Shown here piece after piece: positions 1-9,165 of a stretch of 64,000 nucleotides of DNA. Origin of the DNA: Mixta intestinalis (GTDB lineage: Bacteria; Pseudomonadota; Gammaproteobacteria; Enterobacterales; Enterobacteriaceae); contig NZ_CP028271.1 of the NCBI RefSeq assembly GCF_009914055.1, forward strand, positions 2,728,001 through 2,792,000. The letters are read 5' to 3'. The notes beneath the pieces were generated by a model. It was not told the DNA's origin. It did not search any database and saw nothing but the letters and a program-made list of their open reading frames with translations. A program made the translations under genes and the position numbers. The first letter of the stretch is position 1, and every line of letters starts with the position of its first letter.

Positions 1-25
1 GCGCCCGCTCTCGCCTGATAATCAG

Positions 26-367
26 TTAGATCTTTTTCACGAACTCAGATTTAAGCTTCATCGCACCGAAGCCATCGATCTTACAGTCGATGTTATGATC
101 GCCTTCAACCAGACGGATCCCTTTCACTTTCGTACCGATCTTCAGCGCCGACGAGCTGCCTTTTACTTTAAGATCTTTGATTACCGTTACGCTGTCGCCA
201 TCCGCCAGCAACGTCCCGTTTGCATCGCGCACAACCAGCCCCTCATCCTGTGCTGCATCTGCCGCCTGCAGCGACCAGATATGTCCACATTCAGGACAGT
301 TCAGGGCATCGCCATCCTGCCAGGTATATTCAGAATGACATTCGGGACAAGAAGGTAAAGTCTGCAT
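26..367 (-). CDS. yjdM: YjdM/PhnA-family zinc-ribbon protein
   Basis: A 113-residue protein matching E. coli YjdM (formerly PhnA) over its whole length. The N-terminus carries a zinc ribbon with two CPEC pairs (Cys7/Cys10 and Cys24/Cys27). The C-terminal two thirds is the PhnA domain, with the conserved stretch KDLKVKGSSS and the ending KLKSEFVKKI. The name PhnA is historical: the protein is not the phosphonoacetate hydrolase of the same name, and its cellular role is not established. It is a single gene read leftward, with its stop codon 25 bases from the window edge. Family assignment is secure; function is open. Confidence 0.93.
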   Translation of the reverse strand: MQTLPSCPECHSEYTWQDGDALNCPECGHIWSLQAADAAQDEGLVVRDANGTLLADGDSVTVIKDLKVKGSSSALKIGTKVKGIRLVEGDHNIDCKIDGFGAMKLKSEFVKKI

Positions 368-949
368 TACAACCTCATAAGTCAGTACCCAGACGGGTAA
401 ATAAAAAAGGCGGCTATTCTATAACCTTATCTTTGCTGGGGGTAGTTTTTATTACTTACGGGGCGTTATCGCGTTTCGACGCTTCATTAAGCGGGCTATC
501 GCAAGGTTATACGCTGGAAACGAAAACAACCTTTTCACTTAAACTTTATGGAACTACCCGCTTCCGAAGACAAGCCTTATTTTTCAAACAATTAACTAGA
601 AATTTATTCAGCCAGGTGGTGAGATGTTATTGCCATGAGATAAAACTTGTTAATAGAATATATCATTTCAAATTAAACAAAACAGTGTTTTATCTACTTA
701 CATCACAATTTTTGCCGAAGCCGTTTGTTAAAATTGAGCACCTCAGAACAAACCAGGGATGTCATCCATATGGCATATCTAAATTAATAGCAGCTAAGAA
801 AATAGCTCAACTGTAAATAAAATAACTGGCTCTGTTGCTCTTTCAGCTACAGGCTTCCTTATGCCTGTATTCTAATAAAAATGACGCAGCATGACGATAG
901 CTATTCTTTTTTATTTTCTTTCAAATTAATATCTTAACAGGGATTGAAC
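368..949. other. Gene-poor gap between yjdM and the PTS permease gene
   Basis: An AT-rich stretch between divergent genes. I see no protein resembling a known family. The long rightward frame crossing 220-816 begins antisense to yjdM and has no coding character. A 7-bp inverted repeat (TACAGGC at 848-854, GCCTGTA at 863-869) lies about 80 bases before the permease start. It is not followed by a T-run, so it does not look like a terminator; a leader hairpin or operator is possible but unproven. Confidence 0.5.
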
Positions 950-2203
950 ATGGATCATATCATCAGCTTATTAGGCACACCGGCGATTATTATTGCTTTA
1001 ATCGCTTTTTTGGGCTTGGTTCTACAAAGAAGTGCCATTACCGATATTATTAAAGGCACGCTGCTCGCCTTTGTAGGTTTTGTTTTAATTAAAACCGGCG
1101 GCGGCATTCTTGGCGGCGTATTAACCATGTTCAGCGATATATTTACGAATGCCTTTGGTTTGCAGGGCGTGGTGCCCAGCAACGAAGCTATTATGGCGCT
1201 GACGATTGATACGCTGGGGCGTCCAGCCGCATTTATTCTGTTCTTCGCAATGATTATAAATGTGCTGTTAGCCCGCTTTACCCGATTTAAATCTATTTAT
1301 CTCTCTCTGCACCTGATTGTCTTTATGTCTTTCTCAGTTACCGCGGCACTGGTGGGTCTGGGCTATAGCGAACAGTTCGCCATCATTTTTGGTTCGGTGG
1401 TAATTGGTACCTATATGGCCGTTTTCCCTACCATCCTGTCACGTTTTAGCCGTAATATTATCGGGCATAATGACTATTGTATCGCTCACGCAGCATCCAG
1501 CTCTTATATTATTGGTTCATACCTCGGTAAATGGTTCGGTAATCGCGCCGTTAACGTAGAAGAAGTAAAAGTTAGCGGAAAGCTTAGTTTTCTGAAAAAC
1601 CCAGATGTAGCCACTTTTATTACTATGTTCTTCCTGCTGGGGATCTCTTCAATTTTTGCTGAGCAGGAATTCCTTAATAAAGTACTGGCGAATAAACCTT
1701 ATCTGGTATGGCTGCTGGAAAAATCGGCTACCTTCGCGGGCGGGCTGTATATCGCGAAGAAAGGTGTGGTTATGTTTACTGAAGAAATCGTGCCTGCATT
1801 CCGTGGTTTCTCTCAGGTCGTAGCCCCAGGCTCTATCCCGGCGGTAGACCCTATGGTTCTGTTTGATAAATCCCCAAATGCGGTGCTGATCGGTTTTATT
1901 GTTAGCTTCGTTGCGGAACTGTTCTGTGTCGCGAGCTTCCCGCTTATCGGTCTGCCTATTATTGTTCCGGGTATTATGGCCAGCTTTATTACCGGCGGCA
2001 GCGCGGCTATCTTTGGTAACGCAACGGGCGGCCTGCGCGGCGCATTAATTGCCAGTTTCGTTAATGGCCTGCTGCTCTGTATTCTTCCGGCGCTGGTACT
2101 GCCGCTGTTTAGTCACCTTGGCGTTAACGGCGTTACCTTCGCTGACCAGGACTTCACCTTCCTGTCCGCTATCATTAAATATACTTTCGGCTTAGTACAT
2201 TAA
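950..2203 (+). CDS. PTS ascorbate-type EIIC permease (UlaA/SgaT family), orphan
   Basis: A 417-residue polytopic membrane protein of the UlaA/SgaT EIIC family, the membrane component of the L-ascorbate phosphotransferase system. Family features visible are QRSAITDIIKGT near residue 28, the FTEEIVPAFRGFSQ segment with the following PGSIPAVDP, and the small-residue-rich FITGGSAAIFGNATGG near the C-terminus. About ten hydrophobic segments alternate with short loops. The ATG at 950 is chosen over the TTG at 944 because AGGGA (939-943) sits six bases before it. No EIIA or EIIB gene, sugar enzyme or regulator is adjacent, unlike the ula operon. The substrate therefore cannot be given, and the protein must borrow EIIA/EIIB from elsewhere or work without them. 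Confidence 0.85.
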   Translation: MDHIISLLGTPAIIIALIAFLGLVLQRSAITDIIKGTLLAFVGFVLIKTGGGILGGVLTMFSDIFTNAFGLQGVVPSNEAIMALTIDTLGRPAAFILFFAMIINVLLARFTRFKSIYLSLHLIVFMSFSVTAALVGLGYSEQFAIIFGSVVIGTYMAVFPTILSRFSRNIIGHNDYCIAHAASSSYIIGSYLGKWFGNRAVNVEEVKVSGKLSFLKNPDVATFITMFFLLGISSIFAEQEFLNKVLANKPYLVWLLEKSATFAGGLYIAKKGVVMFTEEIVPAFRGFSQVVAPGSIPAVDPMVLFDKSPNAVLIGFIVSFVAELFCVASFPLIGLPIIVPGIMASFITGGSAAIFGNATGGLRGALIASFVNGLLLCILPALVLPLFSHLGVNGVTFADQDFTFLSAIIKYTFGLVH

Positions 2204-2218
2204 TCCTCGCCCTGCCTC

Positions 2219-2257
2219 ACCACAGACGCACTTCAGGCGCGTCTGTGGTTGTTTTTC
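2219..2257 (+). terminator. Rho-independent terminator after the PTS permease gene
   Basis: A perfect 11-bp stem (ACCACAGACGC at 2219-2229 with GCGTCTGTGGT at 2239-2249) and a 9-base loop, followed by TGTTTTTC. It begins 16 bases after the permease stop codon, so the gene is probably transcribed alone. Confidence 0.85.
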
Positions 2258-2789
2258 TGTTGATTATCAATGCACTGCCATCAGGCTAACCCTTTGCAAC
2301 AGGCGCAGACAGAGCAGTCTCTGAGCGTTATAGCAGAAAATCTGCTCAAATCGTTTTCGGACAATACGATCTCACAACTGGTGAAGTTTGCGGTAAGCCT
2401 CCAGATTTTACCTGTGACAGCCTGTCAGTCACTGGGATAGTATAGCGCTGGCAAAAATGCTGATATCCACAGCACCGCCGGTTACCTGTAGACTCCCCGG
2501 TTTTCATCGGTATCGTCTTTTAGCTTTGCTTGTTGCCTGCCATGCTGGCAGCCGCTTCGCATGACCTGAATTTGCCTGTTGCTTTCACCACCCGGTAAGA
2601 TCGGCGTTTGGCTTAACAAAAATAGAGGTAGTTTCAGTAAAAGGCAGTGAGGTAATTGCACACGCTCGTTGTCTGCGTTGCGCTTCTCTGCCAGAGGTGG
2701 AATGTAATGTTTGCTTACCGGGCAATGTGATACTTAATAAGAATAATTAAAATCACAATAATCTTTAAATTCAACGGATTAATTACACT
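2258..2789. other. Gap upstream of mutS with a possible gene remnant
   Basis: About 530 bases without a recognised gene. One small rightward frame, 2270-2440 (56 codons, MHCHQANPLQQAQTEQ...), is open with plausible amino-acid composition, but it lacks a ribosome-binding site and I do not recognise it. It may be a fragment of a decayed gene. The last ~90 bases before mutS (from about 2700) are AT-rich and should hold its promoter, though I cannot point to clear -35/-10 boxes. No IS ends or target duplications were seen. Confidence 0.4.
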
Positions 2790-5342
2790 ATGTCAACCAT
2801 TGAGAATAAAAATCTGGATTCGCACACTCCCATGATGCAGCAATATCTGCGTCTGAAGGCGCAGCATCCTGACATCCTGCTGTTCTATCGCATGGGTGAT
2901 TTCTACGAACTATTCTACGATGATGCCAAACGCGCTTCGCAGCTGCTGGATATCTCCCTGACCAAGCGCGGAGCCTCCGCCGGTGAGCCAATCCCCATGG
3001 CGGGCGTGCCCTATCATGCGGTAGAAAACTATCTGGCGAGGCTGGTACAGCTGGGCGAATCGGTGGCTATCTGTGAACAAATTGGCGATCCGGCTCAGAG
3101 CAAAGGTCCGGTAGAGCGCAAAGTGGTACGTATCGTTACGCCAGGTACTATTAGTGATGAAGCGCTGCTTAATGAGCGCCAGGATAATCTGCTGGCGGCG
3201 ATCTGGCAGGATTCACGCGGCTTCGGCTACGCAACGCTGGATATCAGCTCCGGGCGCTTCCGTCTTACCGAGCCAGCCGATCGCGAAGCGATGGCAGCTG
3301 AGCTGCAACGCACCAATCCCGCAGAGCTGCTCTACCCTGAAGATTTCGCCGCGATGGATCTCATTGAAAACCGTCGTGGTATGCGTCGTCGCCCGCTATG
3401 GGAATATGAACTGGATACCGCTCGTCAGCAGCTTAACCTGCAATTCGGCACGCGCGATCTTAGCGGCTTCGGCGTTGAAAACGCGCATCTGGCGCTACGT
3501 GCTGCCGGTTGCCTGCTGCAATATGTTAAAGACACGCAGCGCACCTCCCTGCCCCATATTCGTTCCCTGACCATGGAACGCCAGCAGGACAGCATCATTA
3601 TGGATGCGGCTACACGCCGTAACCTGGAGATCACGCAAAATCTGGCGGGAGGCGTGGATAACACCCTGGCGGCGGTGCTGGATAAAACGGTCACGCCGAT
3701 GGGCAGCCGTATGTTGAAACGCTGGCTGCATACGCCCGTGAGGGATAGCAAAGTCATAACCCAACGTCAGGAGAGCATCGCTGCGTTACAGGATTTAAGC
3801 GGCGATCTACAGCCGGTACTGCGTCAGGTCGGTGACCTGGAACGTATTCTGGCGCGTCTGGCGCTGCGTACTGCTCGTCCTCGCGATCTGGCGCGTATGC
3901 GCCACGCTTTCCAGCAGCTCCCTGAACTGCATGCGCTACTGGAAAATAGCGACGCGGGACATCTGCCTGTGTTGCGTGAGCAGATGGGCCGATTTGATGA
4001 GCTGCGCGATTTGCTGGAACGGGCGGTAATTGAGGCACCGCCGGTACTGGTTCGTGACGGCGGCGTGATTGCGCCGGGGTATAACGCCGAACTGGATGAA
4101 TGGCGCGCGCTTGCCGATGGCGCAACCGACTATCTCGATCGGCTGGAGATTCGTGAACGTGAGAAGCTGGGGCTGGATACGCTGAAAGTTGGCTTTAACG
4201 CGGTGCATGGCTATTACATTCAGGTCAGCCGCGGACAGAGCCATCTGGTGCCGATGCATTATGTACGCCGTCAGACGCTGAAAAACGCCGAACGCTATAT
4301 TATCCCTGAGCTGAAAGAGTACGAAGATAAAGTACTTACTTCTAAGGGCAAAGCGCTGGCGCTGGAGAAAGCGCTCTACGATGAGCTGTTCGATCTGCTG
4401 CTGCCGCATCTGGAAGCGCTGCTGCAAAGCGCGGCGGCGCTGGCGGAACTGGATGTATTAACCAACCTGGCGGAGCGCGCCTGGACCTTAAACTATACGC
4501 GCCCCACCTTAAGCGATAAGCCTGGCGTTAAACTGGTCGGCGGACGTCACCCGGTCGTCGAACAGGTATTAAAAGAGCCGTTTATCGCCAACCCGCTTTC
4601 GCTCTCTCCACAGCGCCGTATGCTGGTTATTACCGGGCCAAATATGGGCGGTAAAAGTACCTACATGCGCCAGACGGCGCTGATTGTGCTGCTGGCCTGC
4701 ATCGGCAGTTTCGTTCCCGCCGAGCAGGCGACTATCGGGCCGGTCGATCGCATCTTTACCCGCGTCGGCGCGGCGGACGATCTCGCTTCCGGACGATCCA
4801 CCTTTATGGTGGAAATGACCGAAACCGCCAATATCCTGCATAACGCAACGGAGCAGAGCCTGGTATTGATGGATGAGATCGGACGCGGCACCTCTACCTA
4901 CGATGGCCTGTCGCTGGCCTGGGCCTGCGCCGAAAGCCTCGCCAGCCGTATCAAAGCGATGACGCTGTTCGCCACGCACTATTTTGAGCTGACCACGCTG
5001 GCAGAGAAAATGGAAGGCGTTGCTAACGTGCACCTGGACGCGGTAGAGCATGGCGACACCATCGCCTTTATGCACAGCGTACAGGAAGGAGCCGCCAGCA
5101 AAAGCTACGGTCTGGCGGTCGCCGCGCTGGCTGGGGTACCGAAAGAAGTGATTAAACGCGCACGTCAGAAGCTAAAAGAACTGGAAGCGCTCTCAGGCAG
5201 CGCGGCGACCAGCAATGCCGACGGCCCGCAGCTTCCTCTGCTGGTGGAAGAAACCTCACCAGCCGTCGAAGCGCTGGATCCCGATACGCTTTCGCCGCGT
5301 CAGGCGCTGGAGTGGATTTACCGGCTGAAGTCGTTGCTCTAA
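2790..5342 (+). CDS. mutS: DNA mismatch repair protein MutS
   Basis: An 850-residue mismatch-recognition ATPase (E. coli MutS has 853) that binds mispairs and recruits MutL. The mismatch-reading Phe-X-Glu motif is visible in GDFYELF (Phe38, Glu40). The C-terminal ATPase has the Walker A TGPNMGGKST near residue 615, the Walker B VLMDEIGRGTST and the ATHYFELT segment. The C-terminal tail ends with the dimerisation helix DTLSPRQALEWIYRLKSLL. The start gives MSTIENKNLD, equivalent to E. coli MSAIEN; no strong ribosome-binding site precedes it. It converges with rpoS only 159 bases away, so the hypervariable gene cargo found between these two genes in E. coli and Salmonella is absent. Confidence 0.98.
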   Translation: MSTIENKNLDSHTPMMQQYLRLKAQHPDILLFYRMGDFYELFYDDAKRASQLLDISLTKRGASAGEPIPMAGVPYHAVENYLARLVQLGESVAICEQIGDPAQSKGPVERKVVRIVTPGTISDEALLNERQDNLLAAIWQDSRGFGYATLDISSGRFRLTEPADREAMAAELQRTNPAELLYPEDFAAMDLIENRRGMRRRPLWEYELDTARQQLNLQFGTRDLSGFGVENAHLALRAAGCLLQYVKDTQRTSLPHIRSLTMERQQDSIIMDAATRRNLEITQNLAGGVDNTLAAVLDKTVTPMGSRMLKRWLHTPVRDSKVITQRQESIAALQDLSGDLQPVLRQVGDLERILARLALRTARPRDLARMRHAFQQLPELHALLENSDAGHLPVLREQMGRFDELRDLLERAVIEAPPVLVRDGGVIAPGYNAELDEWRALADGATDYLDRLEIREREKLGLDTLKVGFNAVHGYYIQVSRGQSHLVPMHYVRRQTLKNAERYIIPELKEYEDKVLTSKGKALALEKALYDELFDLLLPHLEALLQSAAALAELDVLTNLAERAWTLNYTRPTLSDKPGVKLVGGRHPVVEQVLKEPFIANPLSLSPQRRMLVITGPNMGGKSTYMRQTALIVLLACIGSFVPAEQATIGPVDRIFTRVGAADDLASGRSTFMVEMTETANILHNATEQSLVLMDEIGRGTSTYDGLSLAWACAESLASRIKAMTLFATHYFELTTLAEKMEGVANVHLDAVEHGDTIAFMHSVQEGAASKSYGLAVAALAGVPKEVIKRARQKLKELEALSGSAATSNADGPQLPLLVEETSPAVEALDPDTLSPRQALEWIYRLKSLL

Positions 5343-5445
5343 TCGTTTCTACTCATCGGGCATCGGATTTTTTTAATTCGATGCCCATCTTTAATACAGC
5401 CTTTTTACTGCTTTTCCAGCGAGTTACCCTCAAACACCAGGCAAT

Positions 5446-5476
5446 AAAAAAGCGGTGGTCTATAACCACCGCTTTT
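5446..5476 (-). terminator. Terminator between convergent mutS and rpoS
   Basis: A perfect 12-bp stem (AAAAGCGGTGGT at 5448-5459 with ACCACCGCTTTT at 5465-5476) and a 5-base loop. Read leftward it is followed by TTTTTTATT, a good U-tract ending rpoS transcripts. Read rightward it has TTTT before CGC, so it may also partly terminate mutS. Confidence 0.85.
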
Positions 5477-5501
5477 CGCATTACCTTAGTGCAACTGACT
5501 G

Positions 5502-6494
5502 TTACTCACGGAACAGTGCTTCAATGCTCAGACCCTGTGCCTGCAAGATTTCACGCAGACGACGCAGGCCTTCAACCTGAATCTGACGTACACGCTCGCG
5601 GGTCAGACCGATTTCGCGGCCCACATCCTCAAGCGTTGCCGCTTCATAGCCCAGCAGGCCGAAACGACGCGCCAGCACTTCGCGCTGCTTGGCGTTCAGT
5701 TCAAACAGCCACTTGACGATGCTCTGTTTCATATCATCGTCCTGAGTGGTGTCTTCCGGGCCGTTGTCTTTCTCATCGGCCAGGATATCCAGCAGCGCTT
5801 TCTCAGAATCACCGCCCAAAGGCGTATCAACTGAGGTAATGCGCTCGTTGAGACGTAACATACGGCTTACGTCATCAACCGGTTTATCCAGCTGCTCGGC
5901 GATCTCTTCCGCACTCGGCTCATGATCGAGCTTGTGCGACAGTTCACGTGCGGTACGCAGATAAACGTTCAACTCCTTAACAATGTGAATCGGCAGACGG
6001 ATGGTACGGGTTTGGTTCATAATTGCCCGTTCAATCGTCTGACGAATCCACCACGTGGCGTATGTTGAAAAACGGAACCCGCGTTCCGGGTCGAATTTCT
6101 CAACGGCACGAATTAAGCCAAGGTTGCCCTCTTCAATCAGGTCCAATAGCGCCAGACCACGATTGCTGTAACGACGAGCAATCTTCACCACCAGTCGCAA
6201 GTTACTTTCGATCATACGGCGACGAGAAGGTACATCCCCTTTCAGCGCACGGCGAGCAAAGAAAACTTCTTCCTCTGCCGTTAACAGCGGTGAATAACCA
6301 ATCTCGCCAAGATACAGCTGCGTCGCATCTAAAACGCGTTGCGTCGCACCCTGTGACAACAACTCTTCTTCAGCCAGTTCATTATCACCAGGTTCATTTT
6401 CAACAAGAGCCTTCTCGTCAAAAATCTCAGCTCCGTTCTCGTCGAATTCCGCATCTTCGTGTAACTCGTTAACTTTCAGCGTATTCTGGCTCAT
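5502..6494 (-). CDS. rpoS: RNA polymerase sigma factor RpoS (sigma-38)
   Basis: A 330-residue stationary-phase and general stress sigma factor, the same length as E. coli RpoS. Sigma-70 regions are in order: 1.2 around residues 55-90, 2 (DLIEEGNLGLIRAVEKFDP, then FSTYATWWIRQTIERAI), 3 (AEEIAEQLDKPVDDVSRML) and 4 with the helix-turn-helix TLEDVGREIGLTRERVRQIQ. The IVKELNVYLRTAR stretch contains the lysine equivalent to K173, recognised by the RssB adaptor for ClpXP proteolysis. The ribosome-binding context GGGATCACGGGTAGGAG is essentially that of E. coli, where the long leader arising inside nlpD is controlled by small RNAs. That control is inferred here from conservation. The gene lies 50 bases downstream of nlpD. 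Confidence 0.99.
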   Translation of the reverse strand: MSQNTLKVNELHEDAEFDENGAEIFDEKALVENEPGDNELAEEELLSQGATQRVLDATQLYLGEIGYSPLLTAEEEVFFARRALKGDVPSRRRMIESNLRLVVKIARRYSNRGLALLDLIEEGNLGLIRAVEKFDPERGFRFSTYATWWIRQTIERAIMNQTRTIRLPIHIVKELNVYLRTARELSHKLDHEPSAEEIAEQLDKPVDDVSRMLRLNERITSVDTPLGGDSEKALLDILADEKDNGPEDTTQDDDMKQSIVKWLFELNAKQREVLARRFGLLGYEAATLEDVGREIGLTRERVRQIQVEGLRRLREILQAQGLSIEALFRE

Positions 6495-6544
6495 AAGCGG
6501 CTCCTACCCGTGATCCCTGGGCAGAACTTCAAGGCTCTGCCCGT

Positions 6545-7618
6545 TTATCGCTGCGGTAAATAACGCAACGGGTTGACGGATTTCCCCTTGTAACGAATTT
6601 CAAAATGCAATCTAACTGAACTGGTTCCGGTGCTACCCATGGTAGCTATCTTCTGCCCCGCCTTAACTTCTTGTTGTTCCCGGACCAGCATTGTGTCGTT
6701 ATGGGCGTAGGCACTCAGGTAGTCATCATTGTGTTTGATGATAATCAGGTTACCGTAACCACGCAGCGCATTACCTGCATACACTACGCGCCCGGACGCC
6801 GTAGAAACCACAGGTTGTCCACGTGAACCGGCGATATCAATACCTTTATTACCGCCTTCGGCGGCAGAGAAGTTATCAATAATCTTACCGTCAGTAGGCC
6901 AACGCCAACCCGCCACCGGAGTGGAACTGGATGTCGTACTGCTTACTGTCGGTGGTGCGGTAACCGGGGCTGTCGTCGTTGCAACAGTTGTAGCCCCCGT
7001 TGAAGGCAGCATTTTGCCCCCGCCTGATTTTCCTGAATCATCAGAATACGTAATAACAGGTTGCTGCGCAACTGTAGGAGATTTTATTTGTGAAGAACCA
7101 GGAGAATTCGGAACACCGCCCTGGGTAGCATCCGCTACGGTAATGGCATTTCCGCCAGTAATTGGCGAGCCGGAACCGTTGCCCACCTGTAAAGTCTGAC
7201 CTACGTTAAGGCTGTAAGGTGCGGCGATATTATTTCTCTGCGCTAAATCGCGGAAATCATTGCCGGTAATCCAGGCAATATAAAACAGAGTATCGCCGCG
7301 TTTTACTGTATAAGTATCACCGCTGTAACTGCCTTTGGGAATATTCTCATAACTACGGTTATAGATAATGCGACCGTTTTGCGTAATTACATTAGCGTTA
7401 TTGCTGTTATTACCGGAGGCTAATACAGGTCTGGATGGTACTGAGCCGTTCAGCATGCCGCCGGATGGGACGGTATTGCTACTCGCCTGCGAACGGCTGC
7501 CAACCGTACTAATCGGGGCTTGAGTGTTATCATCAGAAGTACAGCCCGCCAGCCAAAATCCAACCAGTGAAACAGCCGCAATACGGCTCAATGTAAAAAG
7601 TGGGCTTCCCGTGCTCAT
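6545..7618 (-). CDS. nlpD: Lipoprotein NlpD, activator of cell-division amidase
   Basis: A 357-residue outer-membrane lipoprotein with a type II signal peptide and lipobox LAGC (cysteine near residue 26). A LysM peptidoglycan-binding domain follows near residues 100-145 (YTVKRGDTLFYIAWITG), then a Ser/Thr/Pro-rich linker and a C-terminal LytM (M23) domain. The LytM zinc site is degenerate: the first His is Asn in NKGIDIAG, and the HxH motif reads RLHFE. This agrees with NlpD being a non-catalytic activator of the septal amidase AmiC, whose gene is also in this window. In relatives the main rpoS promoter lies inside this gene. A 165-base gap separates it from pcm. Confidence 0.96.
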   Translation of the reverse strand: MSTGSPLFTLSRIAAVSLVGFWLAGCTSDDNTQAPISTVGSRSQASSNTVPSGGMLNGSVPSRPVLASGNNSNNANVITQNGRIIYNRSYENIPKGSYSGDTYTVKRGDTLFYIAWITGNDFRDLAQRNNIAAPYSLNVGQTLQVGNGSGSPITGGNAITVADATQGGVPNSPGSSQIKSPTVAQQPVITYSDDSGKSGGGKMLPSTGATTVATTTAPVTAPPTVSSTTSSSTPVAGWRWPTDGKIIDNFSAAEGGNKGIDIAGSRGQPVVSTASGRVVYAGNALRGYGNLIIIKHNDDYLSAYAHNDTMLVREQQEVKAGQKIATMGSTGTSSVRLHFEIRYKGKSVNPLRYLPQR

Positions 7619-7783
7619 TTATCCCCCGTGATAACAAACCTGTGACGCGCTCTGAAACTCCGGACGCAGCCTGCTGCGCCCGACCATCTGCTGTTGGCAG
7701 CTGAAAAGGCTGATACTAACAACAACCTAATCGTGTTGCCATTTATCAGTTGTGAAGAAATGCGTAGTTCGCCTTTGAAGGCC

Positions 7784-8410
7784 TCAGGCTAAATCGCCTT
7801 TTACCAGCGGCACAAAACGCACCGGCTCGATGGTATCAGCGATAAACTCGCCGCCTTTACGCCGAATGCGTTTAAGCTGCTGAAGTTCCTCCCCTACCGG
7901 CAGAACCATAATGCCGCCGTCATCCAGCTGTGACATCAGGGCCGTTGGGATCTCCGGCGGTGCCGCGGTAACAATAATAGCGTCAAAAGGCGCGCGGGCG
8001 GGCCATCCCTCCCAGCCATCGCCATGACGTGTAGAAACGTTGTGCAGATCAAGCAGCTTCAGGCGGCGTTTTGCCTGCCACTGCAACCCCTTGATGCGCT
8101 CAACGGAACAGACATGATCAACCAAATGCGCAAGAATCGCCGTCTGATAACCGGATCCGGTCCCGATCTCCAGCACGCGTGATGCAGGCTTCAGCTCCAG
8201 CAGGGAAGTCATTTTCGCCACCATATAGGGCTGCGAAATTGTCTGCCCTGAGCCGATAGGCAGCGACATATTCTCCCACGCCTTATGCTCCAGCGCCTCA
8301 TCAACAAAGCGCTCGCGCGGCACTTCACCGATAGCTTTGAGCAACAGCTCATCCTCAATGCCCTGCTGGCGCAGCTGCTCTAACAGGGCTTCGATGCGTT
8401 TGCTTACCAT
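7784..8410 (-). CDS. pcm: Protein-L-isoaspartate O-methyltransferase
   Basis: A 208-residue cytoplasmic repair enzyme that methylates L-isoaspartyl residues of aged proteins using S-adenosylmethionine. The SAM-binding motif VLEIGTGSGYQTAIL is near residues 79-93, and the substrate-loop segment LPIGSGQTISQPYMVA lies just before it. The length equals E. coli Pcm (208). Its start overlaps the surE stop by 7 bases, so the two are translationally coupled, and it belongs to the surE-pcm-nlpD-rpoS cluster linked to stationary-phase survival. Confidence 0.98.
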   Translation of the reverse strand: MVSKRIEALLEQLRQQGIEDELLLKAIGEVPRERFVDEALEHKAWENMSLPIGSGQTISQPYMVAKMTSLLELKPASRVLEIGTGSGYQTAILAHLVDHVCSVERIKGLQWQAKRRLKLLDLHNVSTRHGDGWEGWPARAPFDAIIVTAAPPEIPTALMSQLDDGGIMVLPVGEELQQLKRIRRKGGEFIADTIEPVRFVPLVKGDLA

Positions 8411-9165
8411 AGCGCCTCGACTCCGGCTTTAACTAACCAACCGGCAACGACCTCCTGCGCCGGATGCGCGGTCAGGTCAACATGCAGAGCGGTAACCGAA
8501 ACATAGCCTTCATCCACTGCGGCAAAATCGGTATCTGGCCCGGCGTCATGCTTATCGCCCGGCGGACCAATCCAGTAAAGCGTATTGCCGCGCGGGTCCT
8601 GCTGCGGAATGACTTTATCAGCAGGATGACGGCTGCCGCAGCGGGTAACGCGAATACCTTTAATCTGCTCAAGCGGCAGATCGGGAACGTTGATATTAAG
8701 AATGCGTCCGGTGCGCAGCGGCTCACGCTCCAGCCCGCGCAAAATGGCACAGGTAACGGCAGCGGCCGTTTCATAATGCTGCTGCCCATCCAGAGATACC
8801 GCCAGCGCAGGCAAACCAAGGTGACGTCCTTCCATCGCCGCCGCTACCGTCCCGGAATAGATAACATCGTCGCCAAGATTAGGTCCGGCGTTTATACCAG
8901 AGACCACAATATCGGGCCTCGGACGCATAAGCGCATTCACACCGAGATAGACACAATCGGTCGGCGTACCCATCTGCACCGCAATGTCCCCGTTGGGGTA
9001 ATCGAACGTGCGCAGAGGCGTTTCCAGCGTCAGTGAGTTAGAAGCACCGCTTCGGTTACGATCGGGAGCGACGATTTGCACATCGGCAAATTCGCGCAGC
9101 GCTTTTGCCAGCACCTGAATACCTGGCGCATGAATTCCGTCATCGTTACTCAGCAATATCCGCAT
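8404..9165 (-). CDS. surE: 5'/3'-nucleotidase SurE
   Basis: A 253-residue metal-dependent survival phosphatase acting on nucleoside 5'- and 3'-monophosphates and short polyphosphate. The N-terminus MRILLSNDDGIHAPG carries the metal-binding Asp-Asp pair (residues 8-9), and VSGINAGPNLGDDVIYSGT contributes further ligands. A longer frame opens at 9198, but the start at 9165 gives the family N-terminus and is preceded by AGGTAACG. The first 20 bases overlap the end of truD, and the stop overlaps pcm, so the order truD-surE-pcm is tightly coupled. Confidence 0.98.
   Translation of the reverse strand: MRILLSNDDGIHAPGIQVLAKALREFADVQIVAPDRNRSGASNSLTLETPLRTFDYPNGDIAVQMGTPTDCVYLGVNALMRPRPDIVVSGINAGPNLGDDVIYSGTVAAAMEGRHLGLPALAVSLDGQQHYETAAAVTCAILRGLEREPLRTGRILNINVPDLPLEQIKGIRVTRCGSRHPADKVIPQQDPRGNTLYWIGPPGDKHDAGPDTDFAAVDEGYVSVTALHVDLTAHPAQEVVAGWLVKAGVEALW

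Noticed and set aside
220..816. A 198-residue rightward open frame across the yjdM upstream region
   Set aside because: It begins antisense to yjdM, has no family resemblance and covers an AT-rich non-coding gap; composition is not protein-like.
848..869. Inverted repeat TACAGGC...GCCTGTA treated as a terminator
   Set aside because: No T-run follows on either strand and it lies upstream, not downstream, of the nearest genes.
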